This document shows, piece by piece, positions 8,651-15,350 of a stretch of 37,720 nucleotides of DNA; positions within the stretch are counted from its first letter, which is position 1, and every line of letters begins with the position of its first letter. The notes below the pieces were generated by a model, which was not told the DNA's origin, made no database searches, and saw only the letters and a program-made list of their open reading frames with translations. Origin of the DNA: Cytophagaceae bacterium (lineage in GTDB: Bacteria; Bacteroidota; Bacteroidia; Cytophagales; Cytophagaceae). The stretch is taken from NCBI GenBank assembly GCA_029237685.1, contig JAQZBV010000012.1, forward strand, positions 1 to 37,720, given 5' to 3'. Made by a program: the position numbers and the translations under genes.

Positions 8651-8760
8651 GATTTGGAATATAGTTAATCACCAAAAAGCTATTTAGATTTCTAGTGATG
8701 GTTGATTATTTTTATTTATGCTGTTAGTAAGCGAAATAATGAAAAGGAGTGTTGGTATTT

Positions 8761-8874
8761 GGGCGTGTCCCTTCGGGTCGGGCTATCCGCTGCAAGTCCT
8801 CGCTCGGTTCATGCTTTCATGCTTGATCATAATTTAAAGGCTCGCTGTGGGCTTTCCGCTCCTATCCCTCACGC
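8761..8874 (+). repeat. GC-rich interspersed repeat, copy A
   Basis: The element begins GGGCGTGTCCCTTCGGGTC, continues GGGCTATCCGCTGCAAGTCC and ends ATCCCTCACGC. The same start, middle and end motifs recur at 29334-29459 and, inverted, at 29481-29556. The internal CCCTTCGGG can form a small hairpin. Its base composition stands out from the AT-rich surroundings. It may be a REP-like or non-autonomous mobile element; no transposase is near. Confidence 0.75.
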
Positions 8875-8966
8875 AAACCTTCTTCTTATTAGCTGTGCAT
8901 TAGAGATAACAAAAATATCATTTATTCTGATTAGATTGAAGCAACTATCAAAATTAAACAAAGAGC

Positions 8967-8991
8967 TTGAGTATTCTTGCTCAATACTCAA
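8967..8991 (+). promoter_or_regulatory. 9-bp hairpin just upstream of the 95-aa orphan gene
   Basis: TTGAGTATT and AATACTCAA are exact inverted repeats around the 7-base loop CTTGCTC. They end 14 bases before the ATG at 9006. This could be an operator or an RNA hairpin in the leader. It is not followed by a T run, so it is unlikely to be a terminator. Confidence 0.4.
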
Positions 8992-9005
8992 ACTGTTGCT
9001 GTTAT

Positions 9006-9293
9006 ATGGCCTCTTCTTTAGATGATATGGAAGCTTACGAGCTGCTCCAGATTGAACTAGACCGTTCGCTTCAACGCTTCTTACCTACTATTGATCCCTC
9101 GACAAATAAGGCGCAGCTACAGCATTTTTTAAACAGCTGGATCGAATACATTTGTTTTGTGAGGCATTTGTGGGTGTGGGAGGAGATTGTGAAGGAGAGT
9201 ACCAATGCAGCTTTTATGGATTGGTATAAACAACTATCAGGAGAATCCTTGAGTCTTGCGTTACTGAAAGAATTTCAAAACTCGTATAAATAA
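9006..9293 (+). CDS. Small protein of unknown function (95 aa)
   Basis: I place the start at the ATG at 9006; an upstream TTG in frame would add a cysteine-rich piece made by the hairpin and is unlikely. The protein reads as helical and soluble, with aromatic residues clustered at about 44-56 (SWIEYICFVRHLWVW). It has no signal peptide, membrane span or metal motif. I do not recognise a family. It stands alone between a repeat-rich region and a convergent tRNA-like gene. The composition is protein-like throughout, which supports a real gene. Confidence 0.6.
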   Translation: MASSLDDMEAYELLQIELDRSLQRFLPTIDPSTNKAQLQHFLNSWIEYICFVRHLWVWEEIVKESTNAAFMDWYKQLSGESLSLALLKEFQNSYK

Positions 9294-9296
9294 AAA

Positions 9297-9358
9297 AAGT
9301 GTGAGTTTGAGTGTGAGTATTGAGACATTTGTCACACTCACATCACAGACTCACACTT
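9297..9358. repeat. Palindromic short-repeat cluster (unit AGTGTGA)
   Basis: Units of 6-7 bases related to AGTGTGA run rightward from 9299. Their reverse complements follow on the right, ending CTCACACTT. The outer 10-base arms, AAGTGTGAGT and ACTCACACTT, pair perfectly, and the middle pairs imperfectly. The site lies between the 3' ends of the orphan gene and the convergent tRNA-like gene and may terminate both. Confidence 0.65.
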
Positions 9359-9364
9359 CGATTG

Positions 9365-9509
9365 CTGTAAGAAGGGGATTCGAACCACCTACGGAGCGGT
9401 TAGCCATAGAGCAAAAAGAAAACTTTGTGGTCAACCCATACGCTACGTTTATCCCGAACTCTCCACCCCCGAGACAGGAGGGTGCGTCTGCCAATTTCGC
9501 CACCTTACA
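9365..9509 (-). tRNA. Class II tRNA-like gene: Leu-type D-arm, GUC anticodon loop, 64-nt insertion in the variable arm
   Basis: Read on the minus strand, a 145-nt cloverleaf can be drawn. The acceptor is TGTAAGG (9509-9503) with TCTTACA (9372-9366), then G73. The D-arm GCG/CGC with AAATTGGCAGA is leucine-like. The anticodon stem is CCCTC/GGGGG with loop CTGTCTC, giving anticodon GTC (9475-9473). The T-arm has loop TTCGAAT and one U-C mismatch in the stem. The variable stem GGAG (9464-9461)/CTCC (9396-9393) encloses 64 extra bases, which contain a 9-bp hairpin, GGTTGACCA/TGGCTAACC, with one mismatch. CCA is not encoded. A normal tRNA-Leu is about 85-90 nt and never has GUC, and U37 is unusual. 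It could be an odd functional tRNA, a tRNA-derived RNA or a decaying pseudogene. Confidence 0.6.
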
Positions 9510-9541
9510 TTGTGACGTGCTCATCTTCCATGACCACGATT

Positions 9542-9571
9542 CAAAAGTACTATACTGATTCTTAAATTCAA
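9542..9571 (-). promoter_or_regulatory. Promoter of the tRNA-like gene
   Basis: On the minus strand, TACTTTTG (9549-9542) matches TAnnTTTG exactly. It is preceded, after 19 bases, by a TTG within TTTTG. Both sequence and spacing fit the Bacteroidota -33/-7 promoter. Transcription would begin about 25 bases upstream of the tRNA-like 5' end, as expected for a tRNA gene. Confidence 0.6.
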
Positions 9572-9658
9572 AATAATATATAAAATATACCAAATATTTA
9601 CACTATTTATAATAAAATAAGCTTATTTTTAACAATATCATAATTTATAAACCTTACA

Positions 9659-10132
9659 ATGGCTGCAGATTATCACTATGACAAAACAGATCTGGCAATT
9701 TTAACACACCTGCAACAAAACGCAGCCATGCCTTATACTGAAATTGCAAAGCTGGTGCACGTGTCAGCGGGTACGGTACACGTACGCATGAAAAAAATGG
9801 AAGAACTCGGTATTGTAAAAGGATCTGAATTGAAAATCGATTATTCAAAAATAGGATACGATGTTACGGCCTTTCTGGGCGTGTACTTACAGAAAAGTTC
9901 GTTCTACGACCAGGCACTAAAAGATCTAAAAAATATCCCCGAGGTAGTCAACGTGCATTATACGACTGGCACCTACAGCATGTTTGTCAAAATCATGTGT
10001 AAAGACACCAATCACCTGCGCGAAGTGCTGCACGATAAACTGCAAAAAGTAAATGGAATCGAACGGACAGAAACGATCATCTCACTGGAGGAATCGATCG
10101 ATCGCAATATTTCTTTGAAAGGCCTGAAGTAA
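9659..10132 (+). CDS. Lrp/AsnC-family transcriptional regulator
   Basis: The 157-residue protein has an N-terminal winged helix-turn-helix at about residues 8-60 (DLAILTHLQQNAAMPYTEIA, then a recognition helix in SAGTVHVRMKKMEELGIV). A C-terminal RAM ligand-binding domain follows from about residue 70. The length and layout are standard. Such proteins bind amino acids and act as dimers or octamers. It is divergent from the tRNA-like gene across about 150 bases, and convergent with the membrane protein at 10322. The ligand and targets are unknown. Confidence 0.9.
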   Translation: MAADYHYDKTDLAILTHLQQNAAMPYTEIAKLVHVSAGTVHVRMKKMEELGIVKGSELKIDYSKIGYDVTAFLGVYLQKSSFYDQALKDLKNIPEVVNVHYTTGTYSMFVKIMCKDTNHLREVLHDKLQKVNGIERTETIISLEESIDRNISLKGLK

Positions 10133-10163
10133 CAGAGCGGAGCGAAGGATCAATTTTATCCAT

Positions 10164-10183
10164 GGCCTGCAAGGGGACAGGCC
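10164..10183. repeat. 6-bp GC-rich hairpin after the lrp gene
   Basis: GGCCTG and CAGGCC pair around CAAGGGGA, 31 bases after the stop of the Lrp-type gene. No T run follows, so a terminator function is doubtful. It may belong with the repeats that follow. Confidence 0.4.
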
Positions 10184-10195
10184 GAGGGAGGAATT

Positions 10196-10262
10196 AAGTA
10201 TGGAGTATGGAGCGCGAGTATAGAGGATAGAGGATCATACTCCATACTCGCACTCCATACTC
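10196..10262. repeat. Palindromic short-repeat cluster (unit GTATGGA)
   Basis: Units GTATGGA, GTATGGA, GTATAGA and GGATAGA on the left face their reverse complements (ATACTCC, ATACTCG and others) on the right. Each half has a one-base slip at GCGCGA or CACTCC, in mirrored positions. The halves pair over about 25 bases with a few mismatches. The site lies between convergent genes. Confidence 0.7.
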
Positions 10263-10270
10263 TGTTCTGT

Positions 10271-10307
10271 AAAGTCCTCTTCAGGGGATTTAGGGGTAAG
10301 ACAGATG
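10271..10307 (+). repeat. Interspersed repeat with TCAGGGGATTTAGGGG core, copy 1
   Basis: The 37-base element starts AAAGTCCTCTTCAGGGGA, continues TTTAGGGG and ends TAAGACAGATG. Two further copies in inverted orientation lie at 25534-25570 and 25679-25716. All three lie between convergent genes. Confidence 0.75.
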
Positions 10308-10321
10308 GATCAATAACCTAT

Positions 10322-11506
10322 TTAAAACAACCCTCTAAACCATTCTATTAAAAACTGCTTCGGCAAATTAACCATCAAAGAAAGCAGCATGAAAGCAACA
10401 ATCCAGGGTTGAACCTTCTTCAAATAAGCAGCGGCATCGTCCTTGGTCAATCGTCCTAACAAGGCCACAAACGAAGGCAAAGAAAACGGTGCCATAATTC
10501 TGTAATCGAACGGATCAAAAGGTTGAATCTTTCTGAGCACAACGATCGCTATCAAATAAAAAATGGCGAATGCCAATATTATTTTTGTTTCGGTATTTTT
10601 GAAAAACGAAGCCTGCATTTTTTCTCTGTAATAAAACAACACCGCCATCACTCCCAATTGCCCCATCAATAAAGCGATGTAGAGAACATCTAATTCTCCA
10701 GACATGGAACTTTGTCTGGCCAAGGGCAATTGATTCCATAAGCCGACCAGCAGCAACACCACAAATTGCTGCAGCGATTCCATCTGAGGTTGCAGGCGAT
10801 CACCTATACCGGTATAATATCCCGTCATTTCTTTATTGAGCAACAAGTAGCCACACACCAGGATGCCTGCAAAAAATAAGGCACTACAATAATAACCGGC
10901 TTTTAGCCATTGTTTCTTGATTATAAAATAAAGAAGTAAGCCGCCCACTCCTAAAAAATAAATCAATCCGGCATACCGAAAAAGAAATAATGCTGTCAAA
11001 CAAAAGACCAATTGAAAAAACACCCGAGGTCCTGAATCCTTCTCCAGGTCTTTCGTTACGAAGTAGCACAGCAACAAAAGGAAAAACAAAAAGGGTGCTT
11101 CAGACCAACTGTAAGAATAAATTTCAAGCATCCCGAAAGAACAAAAATACAAAGCGATGAACCAGCTTTTCTCTCCAAACCAACGGAACAACAACACGAA
11201 TGTCAATCCTAAAAAAAACAGGTTGACAATTTTCGAAGCCACCAGCACCGTCGTTCCGGTCAATAAACCTACCGCTGCTATGCAAAGCGGATATCCGGCC
11301 GGCCATATGGCAAAATAAACATCGGCATGAGGTGCTTCCGGATGCGGTGCAACCAAGCCCTCCCCTTTCATCAAATGATCTGCTGCCGCTAAATAGAAGC
11401 TAGAATCAGGGGAAACATAAGAAGTTGGTTCCGCTATGATTCTTAAGACAATCACTGCAGCAATCAACAAAAACAATACACCTGACTTATAGCTTCTTTT
11501 TATCAT
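10322..11506 (-). CDS. Polytopic membrane protein, probable GT-C-fold glycosyltransferase
   Basis: The 394-residue product has roughly ten hydrophobic segments. The first (residues 8-25) is followed by an extracytoplasmic loop with SPDSSFYLAAADHLMKGEG. An acidic residue in this first loop is the hallmark of the GT-C enzymes (GT39/GT83 and relatives) that move sugars from lipid-linked donors. The following WPAGYPL segment is also typical of this group. Such enzymes modify lipids, glycans or proteins on the outer face of the cytoplasmic membrane. The sugar and acceptor cannot be inferred, and no other glycan genes are adjacent. A monocistronic transcript is likely. Confidence 0.7.
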   Translation of the reverse strand: MIKRSYKSGVLFLLIAAVIVLRIIAEPTSYVSPDSSFYLAAADHLMKGEGLVAPHPEAPHADVYFAIWPAGYPLCIAAVGLLTGTTVLVASKIVNLFFLGLTFVLLFRWFGEKSWFIALYFCSFGMLEIYSYSWSEAPFLFFLLLLCYFVTKDLEKDSGPRVFFQLVFCLTALFLFRYAGLIYFLGVGGLLLYFIIKKQWLKAGYYCSALFFAGILVCGYLLLNKEMTGYYTGIGDRLQPQMESLQQFVVLLLVGLWNQLPLARQSSMSGELDVLYIALLMGQLGVMAVLFYYREKMQASFFKNTETKIILAFAIFYLIAIVVLRKIQPFDPFDYRIMAPFSLPSFVALLGRLTKDDAAAYLKKVQPWIVAFMLLSLMVNLPKQFLIEWFRGLF

Positions 11507-11680
11507 TTAATGCCTTAGAAATGAATTGAATTACGTCAAAAACATCTGTTTATTCGGTATTTACCAGCAAATCCGAAATGAAATAACTCTTTTTTCTTTT
11601 AAATCCTCCTGAAAAGTACTTCAAACCTAGGAATTTCAATATTTTATGGCAAAATGAACCCTTTTTTCCCGATTTTGTTC

Positions 11681-11688
11681 TATTTTTG
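11681..11688 (+). promoter_or_regulatory. Bacteroidota -7 promoter element of the suf operon
   Basis: TATTTTTG matches TAnnTTTG exactly, 27 bases before the sufB start. That gives a very short leader. The same octamer precedes the serine operon at 2813. No obvious operator for an iron-sulphur regulator is visible in the 209-base divergent region. Confidence 0.6.
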
Positions 11689-11715
11689 TAATTAGAATTG
11701 GTCTAAATATCGAGC

Positions 11716-13161
11716 ATGTCAGACAGCAACAAAATATTAGAGGAATTAACCCAGTCAGACTACAAGTATGGATTTGTAACGAACATCGAAAATGAATCCG
11801 CACCTAAAGGTCTATCCGAAGATACCGTACGTTTCATTTCTGCAAAGAAAAATGAACCGCAATGGTTATTGGATTGGAGATTGAAAGCCTTCAGACATTG
11901 GCTCACGTTGGAAACCCCAACCTGGGCAAACGTCACTTTTCCTGCTATTGATTACCAGGATATCATTTACTATTCTGCTCCCAAACAAAAAGTAACCCTC
12001 AATAGCCTGGATGAAATCGATCCGGAATTGCGCGCTACGTTTGAGAAACTGGGTATTTCCTTGGATGAACAAAAAAGACTTTCCGGTGTGGCAGTAGATG
12101 CTGTTATCGACAGTGTATCCATCACCACAACCTTCAAAGTAAAACTTTCCGAACTGGGCATTATTTTCTGTTCGATGAGTGAAGCCGTTCATGAACATCC
12201 TGAACTGGTGAAAAAATATTTGGGAACGGTTGTTCCCATTACCGACAACTACTTCACGGCGTTGAACTCCGCTGTATTCAGCGACGGTTCTTTCTGTTAC
12301 ATTCCAAAAGGCGTTCGTTGCCCGATGGAACTGTCAACTTATTTCCGTATCAATGCCGCCAACACCGGGCAATTCGAACGTACCTTGTTGATCGCCGATG
12401 AAGGAAGCCATGTGAGTTACCTCGAAGGTTGTACCGCTCCGATGCGTGATGAAAATCAATTGCACGCCGCAGTAGTAGAATTGATTTCTATGGAAAGAGC
12501 GGAGATCAAATATTCTACGGTACAAAACTGGTACCCTGGTGATAAAAACGGTAAAGGCGGTATTTATAACTTCGTAACCAAGCGCGGCATTTGCGCCGGC
12601 GACCACGCGAAGATATCCTGGACACAGGTAGAAACTGGTTCTGCCATCACCTGGAAATACCCAAGCGTTATTTTGAAAGGCGATTACTCGATCGGAGAAT
12701 TCTATTCTGTAGCAGTAACCAATAACATGCAGCAAGCCGATACAGGAACCAAAATGATCCATATCGGTAAAAATACCCGCAGCCGAATTGTATCCAAAGG
12801 TATTTCTGCCGGCAAGAGTCAAAACAGTTACCGCGGTTTGGTAGAAGTTAAACCCCGCGCGATCAACTCACGCAACTTCTCTCAATGCGATTCACTTCTT
12901 ATGGGTGATCAATGCGGAGCTCATACCTTCCCTTACATTGAAGTAGGCAACCCAAGTTCTATTGTAGAACACGAAGCCACGACTTCAAAGATCGGAGAAG
13001 ACCAAGTGTTCTATTGCAACCAACGCGGTATCGATACAGAAAAAGCGGTAGCCTTGATCGTGAACGGCTATTGCAAAGAAGTATTGAACCAATTGCCCAT
13101 GGAGTTCGCCGTAGAAGCACAAAAGCTTCTAGCGATTAGTTTAGAAGGCAGCGTAGGTTAA
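11716..13161 (+). CDS. sufB: Fe-S cluster assembly scaffold protein SufB
   Basis: The 481-residue cytoplasmic protein is the SufB subunit of the SufBC2D scaffold on which Fe-S clusters are built. It has the SufB length. It also has the conserved core around residues 190-230 ([20 protein letters not shown]), the central beta-helix and the C-terminal segments [20 protein letters not shown] and [10 protein letters not shown], which contain the cysteines expected for cluster and sulphur handling. It is the first gene of a seven-gene suf set. The ATG at 11716 follows a good -7 promoter. The identity is secure. Confidence 0.97.
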   Translation: MSDSNKILEELTQSDYKYGFVTNIENESAPKGLSEDTVRFISAKKNEPQWLLDWRLKAFRHWLTLETPTWANVTFPAIDYQDIIYYSAPKQKVTLNSLDEIDPELRATFEKLGISLDEQKRLSGVAVDAVIDSVSITTTFKVKLSELGIIFCSMSEAVHEHPELVKKYLGTVVPITDNYFTALNSAVFSDGSFCYIPKGVRCPMELSTYFRINAANTGQFERTLLIADEGSHVSYLEGCTAPMRDENQLHAAVVELISMERAEIKYSTVQNWYPGDKNGKGGIYNFVTKRGICAGDHAKISWTQVETGSAITWKYPSVILKGDYSIGEFYSVAVTNNMQQADTGTKMIHIGKNTRSRIVSKGISAGKSQNSYRGLVEVKPRAINSRNFSQCDSLLMGDQCGAHTFPYIEVGNPSSIVEHEATTSKIGEDQVFYCNQRGIDTEKAVALIVNGYCKEVLNQLPMEFAVEAQKLLAISLEGSVG

Positions 13162-13181
13162 TCATCATAATCAAACAAATA

Positions 13182-13241
13182 ATAGTTGATCAGTTTCGAT
13201 TTACTAAACTAACAACTAGCAACTAACAACTAACAACTAAT
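13182..13241 (+). repeat. Heptamer array in the sufB-sufC gap (unit TAACAAC), forming a leader hairpin
   Basis: Four successive units, TAACAAC, TAGCAAC, TAACAAC and TAACAAC (13210-13237), follow a related ACTAAAC and end four bases before the sufC ATG. Just upstream, TAGTTGATCAGTTT can pair with AAACTAACAACTA with one bulge. The array occupies the whole ribosome-binding region of sufC and contains no purine-rich Shine-Dalgarno sequence. Confidence 0.75.
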
Positions 13242-13997
13242 ATGTTAAGTATAAAAAATTTACAAGCGCGCGTAGAAGAGAAGGAGATACTAAAAGGCAT
13301 CAACCTGGAAGTAAAAGCGGGAGAAGTACACGCGATCATGGGCCCTAACGGATCTGGCAAGAGTACCTTGGCCTCTATCTTAGCAGGCCGTGAAACATAC
13401 GAAGTAACAGGTGGTTCTATCACCTTTGAAGGAAAAGATTTACTAGAGCTTTCTCCCGAAGATCGTGCGCGTGAAGGCGTGTTCTTAGCTTTTCAATACC
13501 CTGTAGAAATACCAGGAGTAAGCACCATCAACTTTTTGAAAACGGCGGTCAATGCCATCCGTGAATACCGCGGAGAAGAAGTGATGGATGCGGTTTCTTT
13601 TCTGAAAATGATGAAAGAGAAAACCAAAGTAGTTGACATCGATGAAACGTTATTGAAGCGTTCCTTGAACGAAGGTTTCTCCGGTGGTGAGAAGAAAAGA
13701 AACGAGATCTTTCAAATGGCCATGCTCGAACCCAAACTGGCGGTATTGGATGAAACCGATTCAGGATTAGACATCGATGCCTTGAAGATCGTTGCCAACG
13801 GCGTCAATAAATTGCGTTCTAAAAACAATGCCGTTATCGTAGTAACTCACTATCAAAGATTGCTGGACTACATCGTACCGGACTATGTACACGTTTTGTA
13901 CAACGGTCGTATCGTAAAATCAGGTACCAAAGAGCTTGCGCTGGAATTGGAAGCCAAAGGATACGATTGGATCAAGAATGAAAATACGGCGGTATAA
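13242..13997 (+). CDS. sufC: Fe-S assembly ATPase SufC
   Basis: The 251-residue ATPase of the SufBCD complex has the full ABC set: Walker A GPNGSGKST at residues 34-42, the Q-loop in FQYPVEIPGV, the signature FSGGEKKRNE, Walker B LAVLDETDSGLD and the switch histidine in VTHYQR. The ETDSGLD variant is typical of SufC. It energises cluster assembly on SufB-SufD and has no transmembrane partner. The start ATG at 13242 lies at the end of the heptamer array. A 24-bp inverted repeat follows the gene. Confidence 0.97.
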   Translation: MLSIKNLQARVEEKEILKGINLEVKAGEVHAIMGPNGSGKSTLASILAGRETYEVTGGSITFEGKDLLELSPEDRAREGVFLAFQYPVEIPGVSTINFLKTAVNAIREYRGEEVMDAVSFLKMMKEKTKVVDIDETLLKRSLNEGFSGGEKKRNEIFQMAMLEPKLAVLDETDSGLDIDALKIVANGVNKLRSKNNAVIVVTHYQRLLDYIVPDYVHVLYNGRIVKSGTKELALELEAKGYDWIKNENTAV

Positions 13998-14002
13998 TTT
14001 AT

Positions 14003-14057
14003 AGAGATGAGAGATGTGAGATGAGATCTCATTTCACATCTCTCATCTCTCATTTCT
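14003..14057. repeat. Heptamer palindrome between sufC and sufD (unit GATGAGA)
   Basis: The left arm reads GATGAGA GATGTGA GATGAGA (14006-14026). The right arm 14027-14050 is its reverse complement, so 24 pairs form with only one G-U pair and no spacer. A further TCTCATT-like unit runs to 14057. It lies inside an operon, not at its end, and stops 10 bases before sufD begins. Confidence 0.85.
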
Positions 14058-14067
14058 AATTAAAGGC

Positions 14068-15336
14068 ATGAACTTGAAAGATTTATTATTACAAGAGTAT
14101 AAAAACTTTGCTCCTACCGCTTCCAAAGCGTTACCCATCGCCTTGCGGGAGGAATCAATGAAGCAATTCAGCGAATGGGGTATTCCAACCATCAAGCAAG
14201 AAGAGTGGAAATACACCAACCTGAAAAGCATTTTAGAAACTCCGTTCAAACTAAATGATTCAAACGGTAAAGCGGAAGGAATTCAGCCTTATACTATCGA
14301 CGCCTACAAATTAGTATTTGTTAACGGAGTATGGAACACTTCCCTATCCGACATAAAAGGCATCGAAGCGTATGCTACTTTAAAATCCATCAGCGAAGCA
14401 GAACCTGCGGTGCTGGCTAAATACTTCAACAAGTTTCATCCCTTCCAGGATGGCTTACAGGCGTCTAACTTAGCCTTCGCTCAACACGGCATTTACTTGC
14501 ATGTCGCCAAAGGAAAAGAATTGCCTAAACCGGTACTGGTTTATTTCCTATCAGATACGACACAAGGTCCAATCCTGGCTCAGCCTCGTAACCTGGTTGT
14601 ATTGGAACAAAATTCCTCTGCAAAATGGATTGAGAGTTTTCAATCAACAGGTAACGATACATCTTTTACCAATATCATTTCTGAATTCTTCCTGCATCAG
14701 GACAGCCGTCTGGAACAATATAAATTCCAGCAGGAAAATGACAAAGCATACCATGTGGGTACAAGCCAAGTCGTACACCTGGAAAAAAGTTATTCTCACT
14801 CTGCCGTCATGACCTGGAGTGGAGCCCTGGTGAGAAACAACCTGAACATTCATTTGGGTGCGGAATATTGCGAAGCACATTTGTACGGATTATACCTGGG
14901 CAGCAGCAACAGACACATCGACAACCATACCTTGGTAGATCACGCGATGCCTAACTGCTACTCCAATGAATTGTACAAAGGCATCCTGGACGATCAATCT
15001 ACCGGAGTATTTAACGGGAAAATCTGGGTACAAAAAGACGCGCAGAAAACAAACGCCTTCCAATCGAATAAAAACGTATTGCTTTCTGCTAAAGCAACCA
15101 TGAATACGAAGCCACAGCTGGAGATCTTTGCAGACGATGTAAAATGTTCGCACGGTGCTACCGTAGGACAATTAGACGAAGAAGCGTTATTCTTCTTAAG
15201 AGCAAGAGGAATTCCAATGGCGCAAGCTCGTCTGTTGTTGATGCAAGCCTTCTCTGATGATGTATTGAATAAAATTACCATTCCTGAATTACAGGAAGAA
15301 ATCACCGCAACCATCGCTCAACGGTTGCGTCCTTAA
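14068..15336 (+). CDS. sufD: Fe-S cluster assembly protein SufD
   Basis: The 422-residue protein is the SufB paralogue of the scaffold. The N-terminal helical region contains the WKYTNLKSI segment often seen in SufD. The C-terminal part has the beta-helix and the conserved DVKCSHGATVGQLDEEALFFLRARGI, whose histidine is important for cluster formation in studied SufD proteins. It lies between sufC and sufS. The ATG at 14068 is the first in frame after the inverted repeat. Confidence 0.95.
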   Translation: MNLKDLLLQEYKNFAPTASKALPIALREESMKQFSEWGIPTIKQEEWKYTNLKSILETPFKLNDSNGKAEGIQPYTIDAYKLVFVNGVWNTSLSDIKGIEAYATLKSISEAEPAVLAKYFNKFHPFQDGLQASNLAFAQHGIYLHVAKGKELPKPVLVYFLSDTTQGPILAQPRNLVVLEQNSSAKWIESFQSTGNDTSFTNIISEFFLHQDSRLEQYKFQQENDKAYHVGTSQVVHLEKSYSHSAVMTWSGALVRNNLNIHLGAEYCEAHLYGLYLGSSNRHIDNHTLVDHAMPNCYSNELYKGILDDQSTGVFNGKIWVQKDAQKTNAFQSNKNVLLSAKATMNTKPQLEIFADDVKCSHGATVGQLDEEALFFLRARGIPMAQARLLLMQAFSDDVLNKITIPELQEEITATIAQRLRP

Positions 15337-15350
15337 CAGCGGAAACCACC

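Larger units (their letters stand above)
8651..9005. other. Intergenic region with interspersed repeat, no gene seen
   Basis: This 355-base stretch lies between the divergent aminotransferase and the 95-aa orphan gene. It contains one GC-rich interspersed repeat (8761-8874) and a small hairpin (8967-8991). An open frame through the repeat has atypical composition and is not credible as a gene. Confidence 0.6.

Noticed and set aside
8702-9025. 107-aa plus-strand frame through the GC-rich repeat
   Set aside because: Half of it is the interspersed repeat, and its composition changes abruptly. No start signal is seen.
9441-9456. Resemblance of CGGGATAAACGTAGCG to the 5' part of a tRNA-Pro, suggesting a fused second tRNA
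   Set aside because: No matching acceptor 3' half or anticodon arm follows, so it is better read as part of the variable-arm insertion.
9301-9593. Open frames on both strands over the tRNA-like gene
   Set aside because: They cover the RNA gene and the repeat cluster, with no protein-like pattern.
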